A stretch of DNA of 64,000 bases from Stercorarius parasiticus. Lineage: Eukaryota > Chordata > Aves > Charadriiformes > Stercorariidae. The notes under the pieces were generated by a model. The model did not search any database, had not been told where the DNA came from, and was given only the letters and a program-made list of their open reading frames with translations. A program made the position numbers and the translations under genes. Positions within the stretch are counted from its first letter, which is position 1; every line of letters begins with the position of its first letter. The DNA is taken from NCBI GenBank assembly GCA_013396915.1, contig VWZL01000919.1, forward strand, positions 125,626-189,625, read 5' to 3'. Of this stretch, positions 1 to 10,896 are shown in pieces.

Positions 1-2861
1 TAAAAAAAAATAATAAAAGCACTTAAAAAAAATAAAATACAAACCAGCAAATAATGTGATCGCAGCATTTAATGGAGTCTTGGAACATATCCTAAATGTC
101 AGGGGGACAATTTGTGGAATATTGAGCCAGAATCTAGATGAAGCCAATTCTCACATGTCATTCGAGAGACTATGCACTCCTTGTTCAGCTGCTGTCCTAT
201 GCAAGGTGTTCTTAGCACTGATTCTGAACAGCCTAAAGGGTTTTAGCATGTGCTAGATTGTTACTGGAAAAGTCCTAAAAGCAGAGCTAAGAAAAGATGC
301 AGAGCAACAATATTCAGCTTCTCCCCTCTTTTGCTAAGGAATTGTTATGGTAATAGATAGTGATTTGGACAATTCACTCTAAGCTATTTAAAATTGTGTT
401 TCTTGTCTGAAAAACTTGTCTAGACAGTTTGTAAAGCAGAGACTCAGAAGCTCATCTATAAGGTAATTCCTTCCCTTGATCTCAGGGTGCATTGATGGTG
501 GGTATCAATGTGATAGATTGAGATGCCCTCTCCTAAACTGCCTCCACTCTAAATGTTTAAGTATTAACCTCGGCTAAAGTGGTTGCTAGCCTAGAACAAA
601 ATCTGCAGACCTCTCATACTTCTCCCATAGGTGAGTCTGCAATCAAGTCTAGATACATTATGATAGCAGAAAAAATTTCCGTGTCAGCAAATTAGTATCT
701 GTCAGCTATTCAGGTAGTACTGGAGCTGGAACAAAGAGCAGAGCAGAAATGCAGAAGCAGTCAATTAATATAGAAGTCTACTCCCTTCAGGGCAGGTTGT
801 CAATATTTGCTGGACAGTTTTTCTGGCAAGTCATGGAAAGGGAAGAAAGGGAACTCCATTGGCTTCCAAAGTTCAGCAGCTCCCATGAAGTGTGCAAGGC
901 AAATGTTCCTGGAACAAACTGATTGGGGAGGCAGCCAGTAATTGCTTGACTAGCCCATTAGCAGGCTTTCCAGGGAAAAGCATGGAGTCAGACCTAGGTC
1001 TCATCCAGCAAACTTTGATTACCATGTCTCCTGTGGGGCGACACTTGACTGAAAGCACTGCTGGGGTAAAGTCCCACCTTGGTTTTTAATGCAAACTTAA
1101 GTTATTATGGTATTCTGCTTCTTGACATAGAAATTATTCCTGGTTTTCCTCACCTGTAGGAATTGAAATGATTAGTTAAGATGAGACTCTGAGTTTTTGA
1201 GCAACCACATTTTTTTGAAAAGGATCATCCCCAAAAGCTGGCAAAAGAGCTTATATATTGCTTCTTTTTACCAAGAGTTTCATTTCTACAGTGGTCTGAA
1301 AAAAGGGACTTTATGATCAGATTGTATTGGCAGCCATTCTGTGACGGATCTGTTATACCCAATTCATGCTTCTTTTCCTTGCATACTGTAAAACATACCC
1401 AAATATGTCTTTAGAATAAGCTTCAGTTTCTGGTACCAGAAGGCTATCTTACTAAACAGAACATTTTGTTCAGCCTTCATAAAGTCAACAAAGCACTGCC
1501 TTAAGTCCAATAAGCAGTAGATTTATTGAAAGTGACTTATGCAGTCAATATCTGGAATGAAACACCTAGTTTCATCTTGTCTAATTTTTACATTACTCTT
1601 CATTTTCCCAGGGAACTACAAAGCCGAAACACTTTCAGTAAAACACTTCCTTGTAAAATGATCTGGTTTTTCTGTCACTGAGGAAGAATACATTTTCACT
1701 GCTTTAGTATCAGAGTATGCATTCTTCATTTTATTTTAATTCAGCCACTGGAACCCTAATGATCAAAGCCATTTCAGAAGGCACCATCAATTATGACATC
1801 CATCTCATTCACAAGAGAAGGATGAGTCTTTTTCTCTACTACTTAGAGACCAGTGATAATTCCCAGACCTTTTCTCTGTACACTAATAATGCTGTACCTT
1901 TCATGTGTCCCTTCCATTTTTATAACTGCTGCAGTTTTATGACTTTTTGCAGGCCTTGGTAGAGTAACTTCATATTTTTGATGCAAGCATCCTCAGGACA
2001 GTCACAATCCAATCATTCTTCTTTCATCTACTTTGATTAATTTGATTGTACACAATCCTGACTTCTAGAAGGAAATTCTGCAGAATATAGATTGGATCAA
2101 AAAGAGTTGATTTTTCTCTATGAAGTGGGTGCAGCACATTACAGATAGCAGCAAACCATCTTGGAAACAATATTCATTTAGCATTTTATCAACTGTTTTG
2201 ATCGTGTTATTCAAAACAAGCGGAACTGCCCTTGGATATTCTTCGTATGGTTATCTTCTCTGTATAGCATTTAGTCATTTGTAGTTAAATCTGTTGTGTG
2301 AAGGAGAAGGAGGTCATTAGCAAACTTAGTTAGAGAAAATTGCTGTCCTATATAAGGCAGGCACACTCATGATTAACTTTTGAAAGCTGTACATTCCTAT
2401 TAGGTCCTGATCTTCCTAATATTCAAATAAGAAAACCTGCCTCAAGATGACAGCTGAAGCAGACAAGATGCTGAGAAAATGCTCTGCTAAAAAACTGATA
2501 TCCATGTTTTAAACCTTTTTTTTTCCTTGTTAAAGAAATATAGTTATCACAGAAGGAGGTTGTGCTACTACTCCACCCTAGTGGTAATCTGAGTAGTTCA
2601 GTCCTTCCTCCTTACCTTGACAGGAACACAGTAAAATGTACATATCTTTCTCTTACTAAGGTTATCTTTCATCTTTCTTGAAATAGTTCTGGTGTATCGA
2701 AAATATTTTCAAGACCCATAAGGCTGCTGGTTATATTCGCCGTGGAATATTTTTCTCCATTAATGCCGAGAGTGTCTAAGATCTTTGTCAGTAAGTTTTT
2801 ACAGGCCTCAGATGGCCATGTAGGGGAGAAGACAATCTAGTTTTCCTCAGGAGAGGTCATG
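1..2861. other. Unique AT-rich noncoding DNA
   Basis: No gene is supported here. The longest open frames are about 60-80 codons and have no recognisable domain. The first 40 bases are an A-rich tract. I see no LTR, CR1 or tandem repeat in this stretch. It could be intergenic or intronic; nothing in the sequence decides between them. Confidence 0.7.
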
Positions 2862-2867
2862 GCTACA
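2862..2867. repeat. Target-site duplication, left copy (GCTACA)
   Basis: Exact match to 3297-3302 on the other side of the solo LTR. Six bases is the usual duplication length for class II and alpharetroviral integrases. Confidence 0.85.
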
Positions 2868-3296
2868 TGTCGGAGTGGGAGCCGGACCCAGAGTAACGAT
2901 GAAATCTCAATATGAGTTTGGTCGTTCTCCCTTTATTCAAGTTTTCACAGCATATTTATAGACAGACAATAAAAGTACGTGCTAGTAACAGCTATGTGAT
3001 TGGTTTACAACCTATGTTTACTTTAAAGCAATTATTTTATTGGTACACGTCCAATTATTTCATTGGCACACGGCTTGTGTTCACCCATCGCTACGCAATG
3101 TAACTTTCTTCCTCTACTCGCAGATGTAGCTCCTCTTATCTTGTTTACCATCTTGTTACTTTTGCTCCTTGCAGAGCTTCAAGGAGAGTTCACAGTCACA
3201 TACTGTAGCTAAGGCTTCTCCTCAAGGCGCATGTCAAAGGCTAGATTGTTCATCGCAATCAGATCATGTCCCTTCTCACTCAGCCATTCCTCCACA
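2868..3296 (-). mobile_element. Solo LTR of an endogenous retrovirus, class II/alpharetrovirus-like layout, minus strand
   Basis: On the plus strand the element begins TGTCGGAG at 2868 and ends CTCCACA at 3296, so both ends have the TG...CA form and short imperfect inverted termini. It is flanked by an exact 6-bp direct repeat GCTACA (2862-2867 and 3297-3302), as expected for a class II/alpharetroviral integration. Read on the minus strand it has a TATA box (2953-2960) and, about 15 bases further on, an AATAAA signal (2932-2937). This tight spacing resembles the short R region of alpharetroviral LTRs. There is no second LTR or internal sequence nearby, so it is a solo LTR left by recombination between two LTRs. 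It keeps many CpG dinucleotides, which suggests a fairly recent insertion. The family assignment is inference; the boundaries and duplication are seen directly. Confidence 0.85.
2953..2960 (-). promoter_or_regulatory. LTR TATA box (TATAAATA on minus strand)
   Basis: Located inside the minus-strand solo LTR, upstream of its AATAAA polyadenylation signal at 2932-2937. Transcription would run toward lower coordinates. Whether this promoter is active cannot be judged from sequence. Confidence 0.6.
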
Positions 3297-3302
3297 GCTA
3301 CA
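3297..3302. repeat. Target-site duplication, right copy (GCTACA)
   Basis: Exact match to 2862-2867. It directly abuts the terminal CA of the LTR. Confidence 0.85.
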
Positions 3303-4449
3303 TAGTATTGCAACCCTTGTATTGCATCTCCCTTGTTGTCTAAAAAATGTGCTTTATATTTTAAATTCCTTTTTGCATCCTGTATTCTACAGCCTCTCAA
3401 GAGGTGTAAAGTGCAACCCTGTAAAGTGCAACAAATAAAGAGCTCTAAAAATTTAAATATTTTGACATAAAGAAGTATGTGACTGCAATCTCGAGGGATG
3501 TGTAATGCAAGTACTACTTGATAGAATGTCCTTAAAGAAATTGGTGTCACTAGAAATATCTCTGTAAGGATAAAGTTGTGTGTGCAAATTTATTGGGCAG
3601 ACAAAGGCATTTCAAATTCTTTGAAAATAAAGCAACTTTTTCCTCACCATTTAAAGCCACGTATTCAAAACACATACCAACCAGTCCAGATCATTTACTA
3701 GCCACCTTGACAGCTTGTTTCCTTGTCCTGTTCTATAATCAATTTATCTCACTGCAGAGTTAAAAGCAGCATGCGTCAGAACTGAAATAAGGCAATTCAG
3801 AAATTAAGTCTATTATTGATGTTTACATACACATTCAGATTGTGTTTGTGATAATGACTAAGAAGTCTTCTCTTTTCACCATGTTTTCTTACCAGTATGT
3901 GTGCCCAAACACCAGGAAATCATTGTAAGATTAAGAGTGCTTGCGTGAGCACTCCTCTAACACTAATTTTTAATCCCGCTATTTCCAGTATTTCGTTATC
4001 CACTGCACCTTTTTGCAAAGGACTCTGACACACAGTATTTTATGTGGGGGAAAAAGGTAAAACAGTAAAATTGCCTCTACTTACTCACTTTAGTTAAATT
4101 TTTTTTTTTCTCCTTGTCAATTTTAATGAGTCTCTCTTTCATAAGATATGACACTGGAACTGCTGCAGTCAAAGGTACAACTACTTATTATCTTCATTAC
4201 TTTTAATGTGTTTGGCTCCCAAGGATAATAACAAAACAAAATATTCATAAAACTAACATTTAGAAGCCATTAATTGCTTTAATTTTTATTTTTTTTTTAG
4301 GTGAATTCCTAGTAACACAGTTCACAGTATTTCTCGGATCTAAAACCCCATGTGCTGAATTTCACCTTTCTCCATTTTGCCTTTCACCTTTCACCTTTCT
4401 CTTCTTTTCCTAATCAGATTACATTAGAGTGATTCAAGAACAGTTTTTT
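3303..4449. other. Unique AT-rich noncoding DNA
   Basis: No recognisable gene or interspersed repeat. The 113-codon minus-strand frame at 3209-3550 begins beyond the LTR, reads into it, and shows no domain, so it is treated as chance. Confidence 0.65.
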
Positions 4450-4454
4450 CTGCC
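4450..4454. repeat. Target-site duplication, left copy (CTGCC)
   Basis: Exact match to 5231-5235 across the 776-bp solo LTR. Confidence 0.85.
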
Positions 4455-5230
4455 TGTCCTGGTTTGAGGTAAAACAGAACCAATTTTCTGATTTGTAATT
4501 TTACTTTTTAGCTGGGCCTCTTTCTAACTGACTAAAGTCTGAAATTAACAGCATGTTGTTCAGAAACTGTTCGTTCTCAGAGTGATAAAACCTGATTAGA
4601 CCAAGGAACAGTATGCACAGAGGCTCTTGCTTATACTTATTGCTATAACAACCAAGGTCAGCTAACTTCGCTTTTTGCCCGTCAGAGGGTCGGAAGCGGA
4701 GAAGCGTAGAGGAGTCCCATCTGCAGGGAGGAGCGGACGGGACAGGTGACCCAAAACTGACCAACAGGGTATTCCATCCCATCTGCATCACGCTCAGTAT
4801 AAAAGCTAAGGGATCAAAGGGGCAAGGCGGCTCTGGCTCGGGTTCTTCTTCAATGGCCGACGTCTGAGGAGGACCTTGTCTGTTCGTCTGCCTTTGATCC
4901 CGATCTGAGCGTTCCTGACTCTAGTTCTGGAATTCAGCTCCTGTCCGTCGCTGACTCCAGTCTGGGACTTTTCCTGTGTCTGCTGGTGACGCGATCGTCA
5001 TCCTGGGAGCTGGATACGGTTTTGTATAGATTGTATACTTCTTTATTTTATTTTATTTTATTCTATTATTATTATTTCCTATTTTCTTATTTATTATTAT
5101 TTTCATTAAAGTAGTTTAGTTCTTTTTCTAAACTCGTAAATCTCCTTATCTCTTCCTCTCCTCTCTGAGGAGAGAGAGGGGGGAGGGCCATCTGTCGTTA
5201 CGATTGGCCAATACGGCCAAAACCACGACA
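4455..5230 (+). mobile_element. Solo LTR of an endogenous retrovirus, CpG-rich, plus strand
   Basis: The element starts TGTCCTGGTTT at 4455 and ends CCACGACA at 5230. The reverse complement of the end (TGTCGTGGTTT) matches the start at all but one of the first 11 bases, so the termini are near-perfect inverted repeats. An exact 5-bp duplication CTGCC flanks it (4450-4454 and 5231-5235). It carries a TATAAAA box at 4798-4804, an ATTAAA polyadenylation signal at 5105-5110, a T/A-rich tract between about 5041 and 5110, and a CCAAT palindrome at 5203-5212. The region from about 4680 to 5030 keeps many CpGs. A 5-bp duplication fits class III/ERVL-like or some class I elements; I cannot name the family. 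No internal region or partner LTR is adjacent, so it is a solo LTR. Confidence 0.88.
4798..4804 (+). promoter_or_regulatory. LTR TATA box (TATAAAA)
   Basis: Sits in the plus-strand solo LTR about 300 bases before the ATTAAA signal at 5105-5110, implying a long R region. The 50 bases upstream of it resemble the promoter region of the ERV LTR at 41712-42310. Confidence 0.65.
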
Positions 5231-5235
5231 CTGCC
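5231..5235. repeat. Target-site duplication, right copy (CTGCC)
   Basis: Exact match to 4450-4454; starts immediately after the terminal CA of the LTR. Confidence 0.85.
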
Positions 5236-6681
5236 TTTGACTCAGTAGCAGCATTACAGCAAAAATAATTTCTTAATTCAGATGCCATAAGTTAGTTTCC
5301 TCATATTGAAAAAACCTAATCCTTTGGCCAATTCAGGTGCAACTTGTGTGCAGTGTATTTAAATAAAATGACGTGATCTGTTTTCTCACTGTCTTTCAAC
5401 TGAGAGTCTGTTTTATATGTATATATATACACACACACACACACCTGAGCACCTCCAAGTCTAACTTTGGCTGGTTTTATTGTTCAGAGAACAGAGTTAT
5501 TCTCCTCTAGAAAGTTAGTGGCTGTGCTAAGTTCATCTGGAGTGAATGTTATTGCAGATGTCTGGCTTTCTTGGCTAGGAAGTAAGGAGGACAACCTAGA
5601 GCCCCACTTCTCAAAAATTAAAACTTTCTGGCTCTAAATTAATTTTATTCTTTTCCCGCACACCAGCCCTTCAAAAGTACAAGGAAAAGAAAAAAAGAAG
5701 AAAAAAAAAAGACAGAGATAAAAGAGCTTTTACATGCATTTTAAACTGAAGCAAAATTGTTCCTATGGGAGGGAGGAAAGATCCAAAAATTCTGTGTTGC
5801 CTGGACTGTCTATTGCCAAACTGTCAAAACCAATTTATCTACTTCTATATTTAAAATGTAAGACTATAAACATATTGGCCTGTGTCTAAGAGGTTTCAAA
5901 GGAAATAGGAATGGATTTTAAATGTCTTATGTGTGTATCTATATTTGGTACTCTACATATGAAGATAACATAATCCAAATTTGTATATAAAGTTCACAAA
6001 AAAAAAAAGGAAGAAGTCATGCAGGCTCCTTTTTTGTTTTCAGCTTCCTGACAGCTGTATCTGACTGCTTAGAGGCAACTGACAGTAGAAGTAGCTTTCT
6101 AGGTAGTGATCTTGAGAACCTAAAATTGAAAAATGTAGTAGGTCATCCAGTTCTCCTGTGACCAATCAGCTTTGAAGATGTCTCCAACTACGCTCTATGG
6201 ATGAAGGCTCTAAGGATGTACTAACCATTATACCAAGAAACTATTATATCAGTCAGCAACTGGACCTTGCATTGTCAGACCAGGGCACAGCTCATAGATT
6301 GATCTGCTAATACTGAAAGTGACCACAGAGATTGAGATAATATTGCCAAACTCATCTGCAATTTTTGATGCAGTAGATGACAGAGCAGGAGTATCACTCC
6401 TACATGACCTAACTCTTGGAGCAAACAACCCAGTACCACAAGCTCTCAACACAATTAAAGATGTAAAAACTAGAGAGATATCTCACCCCTAAAGCTCTTC
6501 CATGGTATTTAAAAAACCTTGCCATGCAACATCACATCCTCTTTAGCTACAGGAGACGAGCAGAATATACAGGGAAAATGTCAGCTAGAGAAAGCAGAAT
6601 ATAATACTGACTTTAATGACGAGACTAGAGCAATCTGTACATCAGCATAACTTTGTGCATAAGAAAAAGTTACTAGGGCAG
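5236..6681. other. Unique noncoding DNA with short simple repeats
   Basis: No gene supported. It contains a TA/CA microsatellite (5414-5444), an A-rich tract near 5690-5712 and another near 5998-6010. The open frame at 6249-6452 on the minus strand has no recognisable domain. Confidence 0.65.
5414..5444. repeat. Compound (TA)n(CA)n microsatellite
   Basis: Alternating TA/TG steps pass into eight or so CA units. It is likely to vary in length between individuals. Confidence 0.9.
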
Positions 6682-7156
6682 TGAGGTGGGTTGACCTTGG
6701 CTGGTGCCCACCAAGCTGCTCTATAAGTCCCCCTCCTCAGCTGGACAGGGGAGAAGAAATATGACAAAAAAATCATGACTAAAGATAAGGACACCAATTA
6801 CCATCACTGGCAAAACAGACTTGACTCAGTGAAATTAATTTAATTTATTGACAATAAAATCAGTGGGGTATTGACAAATAAAAAGACATCTAAAACAAAC
6901 TTCCCCTCACCTCTCCCTTCTTTCCATGCTGAACTTCACTCCCAACTTCTCTATCTCCCCCCACAAAGTGATGCAGGGGAATGGAGAATGAGGGTTGCAG
7001 TCAGTTCATAGCACTTTGTTTCTGATGTTCCTTCCTCCTCACACTCTTCCGCTGCTCCAGCGTGGGGTGTCTCCCATGGGACACAGTCCTTCATGAATTT
7101 CTCCAACATGGGCCCTTCCCATGGACTGCATTTCTTCACAAACTGTTCCAGCATGG
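6682..7156 (-). mobile_element. Truncated ERV LTR fragment, minus strand, with U3 minisatellite
   Basis: The plus-strand left end reads TGAGGTGGGTTGACCTTGG. This is the reverse complement of the 3' terminus type seen in the ERV LTR ending at 42310 (AAGGTCAACCCACC), so the fragment is the 3' portion of a related LTR on the minus strand. On that strand an AATAAA signal lies at 6844-6849. Beyond it, 7035-7154 contains a 45-bp tandem repeat. The sequence loses similarity near 7156 without a TG terminus, so the 5' part is missing. An open frame runs through the minisatellite on the minus strand (6951-7154), but it only reflects the repeat and is not a retroviral protein. Confidence 0.75.
7035..7154 (-). 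repeat. 45-bp minisatellite inside LTR fragment
   Basis: Two and a half units: 7154-7110, 7109-7065, and a partial unit down to about 7035, read on the minus strand. In one frame the units translate to similar 15-residue blocks containing a CxPWE core. Similar short repeats are known in some avian LTR families (recalled, not searched). Confidence 0.7.
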
Positions 7157-9631
7157 AATAAGTCTTCTCATTTAACTATGCTTAAAGAGGATTCAAATAA
7201 GAATCCAATGGTTTGGACTGCTTGGATGTTGTGAGGACTATTTACTTGCCCTGGAAAGTGAGAGAAATGTCACAGTTAGTTCTTCAAAGCAATTTATTTT
7301 CCAATTAAAATTATTTAATTCTTCAAACAGATATTTCTTTACTCATAACTAGATTCTATTAAAGGCCTTGACACTGTGCCAGCAGCAGTGGATGGAAATT
7401 AGGCATGTTTTAGCATCAGACCAATTTGCATTGAAGAAGATCTTAGAAGATCATTTTTTGTTAGTGTCTGGCTAAGGAAATCTGAAGTTATTTAGCTACA
7501 ATTGGATCTTTACTATAGTCTTGGAGATCAAATTTCTTTTTTCCTCATATAATTTTTAGTGAACCTCTGATCATTCTTTTTTCTCTTCACTGGATTGTCT
7601 TCACTAACATGTTTTTTATAAAGGCCATACTGGTTTAAGCAAGATACTTTTCTTTAACTAGTATACACAGAATAGAAAAAGATTACGTTATTCATGCTGC
7701 AGTCATGTTTTCCTTTAGTACACACAATCTATTGTGGCTGGATTTTCTGGGTTTTTTTGGTTCCCTCCCCCGCCCATAACATGGTCTATGTTGATGATTT
7801 CCTCTATTGTAGCTTCCAGAGAGCTTTTTGCAAGACTGTTACAATCAGTTACTTTCCAGCCTAATTTGATGCTGCTTCATATGCATTTATGGGTATAAAA
7901 TAAGCACTTATTGTCACCCGATGGATTTTCTTGGAGAATTTCTCAAATTTATAAAAGCAGTTCTTAATTGTAACCCTTTCTTCCAAAGTACTTAGACTTT
8001 TCCAAATAGATATAATAATAATCGTTTCTGTGAAAGTATGTAAGTGTTTACATCTTGCAGGAGCCCAATAGCTAGATAGACCTCCCTTTGGTTCTTGAGC
8101 ATTGCAGCAAATGGAAGCACAAGAACTCTCATGAAGTGGAGTATAATTTCCACACATTTGCTGTGCAGTAGTTAATCCTCCATTTAGCAGCACAATACAC
8201 TGTGCAAAGTATATATGTAATGGGAATAAAGGACAGGGTCTTTAGTAAATTGAATTTATGCGCAGTAAAAGAAAGGAAGGGAGCAATCAACTGTGTATTT
8301 ATGTAACTCACATATTCCATAAATGTCATATCAAATGTAAAGAAAAAACATAATTAGCTCTCACAATTTCTTTTAGCTGCTGACATGCATTGTTAAAAAA
8401 AAAATGCTCTTAGTTTTGTGATTGCAGCTGTTCCCCCTACTTTCTACACCCACTGCTGCAAAGCAGGAACAGCAATTTAGACCTGCTGTGTATGTTGTAT
8501 TTTTTCTGTATATTGACTATAAATTCTGTAAACAAAGTTTTCCTCAGGAATAAAATATGTCCTCACTGTTGTGAAGAAACTGAATAAAGTTGGAGTTGCT
8601 GCACAGTAACTGAGAGCGGAATTTAGTTTGTTGTCTTTCCAGTCCTTAAAAATAATATTCCAGGGGGGATCAAATTTGCAACAATAGAATGGCAGTCATG
8701 ACAGTCTGGCTGCTTTTCAGTTTGTTTGTTGTTCTGAGTCATCGCTCCGTAGACTCCTCAAGTCCAGAGGGAGGAAAAGGATATGCTTTAATGGTTTCTT
8801 TCTCTCTGCACCCCAGCATTTTAAGAGAACACCTAAAACTAATTTTAAAAAGTTTTCAAGCTGGCTGGAACAGCTGATCATTACGTTTAACCATTGCATA
8901 TGTAAGCATGTTTGATAAAATTAACAAGGAAGCCCATTTATTTTCATCCTTTATAAATATCTCTTGAAAAACATCAATATAATAAATTTTTTATTGAGAT
9001 AAATTCTAGGAACTGGATGTTGTGACTGGGTCAGTAAAGAGTATCTGAGACCACAGAAGTAATATATTGTTTCCACAGTTCACTCAGCATATAGCAGTTA
9101 TTTTCATTAGGAAAAGGTTCCTAGTGAATTTTGCTTAACAGTGAAAGCATACATCTCAGTCGGACAATATTCAAGTTTCTGGAAATACATTAGGGTGATT
9201 GGCCTATTTTCCTTAGGTCCTTTTATGATATTTTAGGGTATATAGTGTAGGGGAGCTTTTCTGCCAGTATACTACTAACTGAGGATTAGATTAGGGGTCT
9301 GTGTGAGAAGAGGTTTGGGTAGCAACTTGATCAGAAGAGGACCAAAAATGAGCAACTTTTGTAGAAAAGGACTCTGTTGTCCTTTTGTGATACTGAAATA
9401 CAGGAAGTGTAAGTCAATTCTTCCTGATTCATAATTTCTGTAGTCAATCCATAGGCAGATAACATAGGTTACACTGCTAAAGATACCCATTTTAGGGTAT
9501 GGCTGCATGATACAAAGTAACATTTTTGCCCATAAAGGCTACATGTCTCCAGTGTGGCTGCATCTCTACCACATTCTGTTTGCTCTAAATTTCCTACTGC
9601 ATTCATATGTTGTCCCCTGGTTTTCTCGTAT
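7157..9631. other. Unique AT-rich noncoding DNA
   Basis: No gene supported. The 110-codon minus-strand frame at 7861-8193 and the 62-codon plus-strand frame at 8689-8877 show no domain, splice context or codon pattern to support them. No interspersed repeat is recognised. Confidence 0.6.
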
Positions 9632-9694
9632 CAGGTCCAAAGAGTTGTGGTGAATGGAGTTAAATCCAGTTGGTGGCCAGTCACAAGTGATGTT

Positions 9695-9964
9695 ACCCAG
9701 GACTATGTATTGAGGCCAGTTCTGTTTAATATCTTTATTAATGATCTGGATGAGGGGATCAAGTGCACCCTCAGTAAGTTTACAGATGACATCAAGTTGG
9801 GTAAGAATGTTGATCTGCTTGAGGGTAGAAAAGCTCTACGGAGGAATCTGGTCAGGCTGGATCAATGCGCGAAGGCCAGTGTATGAGATTCAACACGGCC
9901 AAGTGTGATCCTGCACTTGGGTTACAAAAACCCCATGCGGTGCTACAGTCTTGGGGAAGAGTGG
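9695..9964 (+). repeat. Direct repeat copy 1 (270 bp) before single N
   Basis: Begins ACCCAGGACTATG and ends GGGGAAGAGTGG directly before the N at 9965. It matches 9966-10237 apart from one substitution (CAACAC versus CAACAA) and a 2-base gap (AAGTGTGATC versus AAGTGCCTGATC). Confidence 0.93.
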
Positions 9965-9965
9965 N

Positions 9966-10237
9966 ACCCAGGACTATGTATTGAGGCCAGTTCTGTTTAA
10001 TATCTTTATTAATGATCTGGATGAGGGGATCAAGTGCACCCTCAGTAAGTTTACAGATGACATCAAGTTGGGTAAGAATGTTGATCTGCTTGAGGGTAGA
10101 AAAGCTCTACGGAGGAATCTGGTCAGGCTGGATCAATGCGCGAAGGCCAGTGTATGAGATTCAACAAGGCCAAGTGCCTGATCCTGCACTTGGGTTACAA
10201 AAACCCCATGCGGTGCTACAGTCTTGGGGAAGAGTGG
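9966..10237 (+). repeat. Direct repeat copy 2 (272 bp) after single N
   Basis: Near-identical to 9695-9964. The copy boundary coincides exactly with an ambiguous base, the usual mark of a scaffold join or failed overlap merge. Confidence 0.93.
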
Positions 10238-10896
10238 CTGGAAAGCTGCCCAGCAGGCTGAATATGAGCCGACGGTGTGCCCAGGTGGCCAAAGCGGCCA
10301 ATGGCATCCTGTCTTGTATCAGGAATAGTGTGGCCAGCAGGACTAAGGAAGTGATTGTCGCCCTGTACTCAGCACTGGTGAGGCCGTACCTCAAATACTG
10401 TGTTCAATTTTGGATCCCTCGCTACAAAAAAACACATTGAAATTATGGAGTGTGTCCAAAAAAGGGCAAGGAAGCTGGTGAGGGGTCTGGAGAACAAGTA
10501 CTGTAGGGGGCAGCTGAGTGAACTGGAGTTATTTAATCTGGAGAAAAGAAGGCTCGGGGAGACCTTATTGCTCTCTACAACTTCCTGAAAGGAGGTTGTA
10601 GCAAGATGGGTGTCAGTCTCTTTTCCCCAGTAACAAGCAATAGGACAAGAGGAAACAGCCTCAAGTTGCACCAGGGGAGCTTTAGATTGGATGTAGGGAA
10701 AAATTTCTTCACCAAAAGGGTTATTAAGCATTGGAACAGGCTGCCCAGGGAAGTGGTTGAGTCGCCATTCCTGAAGGTATTAAAAGACTTGTAGATGTTG
10801 TGCCTAGGACATGTTTTAGTGGTGGTTCTGGCAGTACTAAGTTAACAGTTGGACTTGATGATCTTAAAGGTCTTTTCTAACCTAAATATCTGTATA

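Larger units (their letters stand above)
9638..10794 (+). pseudogene. CR1 ORF2 remnant (reverse transcriptase C-terminal half)
   Basis: Frames here give reverse transcriptase motifs: an RVVVNG-like segment at about 9641, the [14 protein letters not shown] block, and the active-site motif as FTDD at 9779-9790. The motif is repeated in the second copy near 10050-10061. Further on, a block with [15 protein letters not shown] lies near 10370-10415 and the NLEKRRLGE block near 10530. The reading frame breaks several times, including at the A-run near 10425-10435, so no functional enzyme is encoded. In life CR1 ORF2 supplies endonuclease and reverse transcriptase for target-primed insertion. The endonuclease domain is absent here. 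Confidence 0.88.
9632..10896 (+). mobile_element. CR1 LINE, 5'-truncated, plus strand
   Basis: A degraded CR1 non-LTR retrotransposon covering the second half of the reverse transcriptase, the C-terminal ORF2 region and the short 3' UTR. The 3' end reads through a typical CR1 'cttgatgatcttaaaggtc' segment but lacks clean ATTCTATG octamers, ending in degenerate sequence near 10896. It is truncated at the 5' end inside the reverse transcriptase. It contains a ~270-bp near-identical direct repeat around a single N (9965), described separately. Confidence 0.92.

Noticed and set aside
3209..3550. 113-codon minus-strand frame
   Set aside because: It begins in unique DNA and runs into the solo LTR at 3296. 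No domain or conserved composition; chance read-through.
4501..4791. 96-codon minus-strand frame
   Set aside because: Lies inside the plus-strand solo LTR, antisense to its promoter region; no retroviral protein features.
7861..8193. 110-codon minus-strand frame
   Set aside because: No recognisable domain, and an unrelated frame overlaps its start. Consistent with chance in 64 kb of AT-rich DNA.
10012..10440. 142-codon open frame, the longest in the window
   Set aside because: The first part is an out-of-frame reading of CR1 reverse transcriptase; only the later part matches CR1 ORF2. It is a retrotransposon relic and not a host gene.
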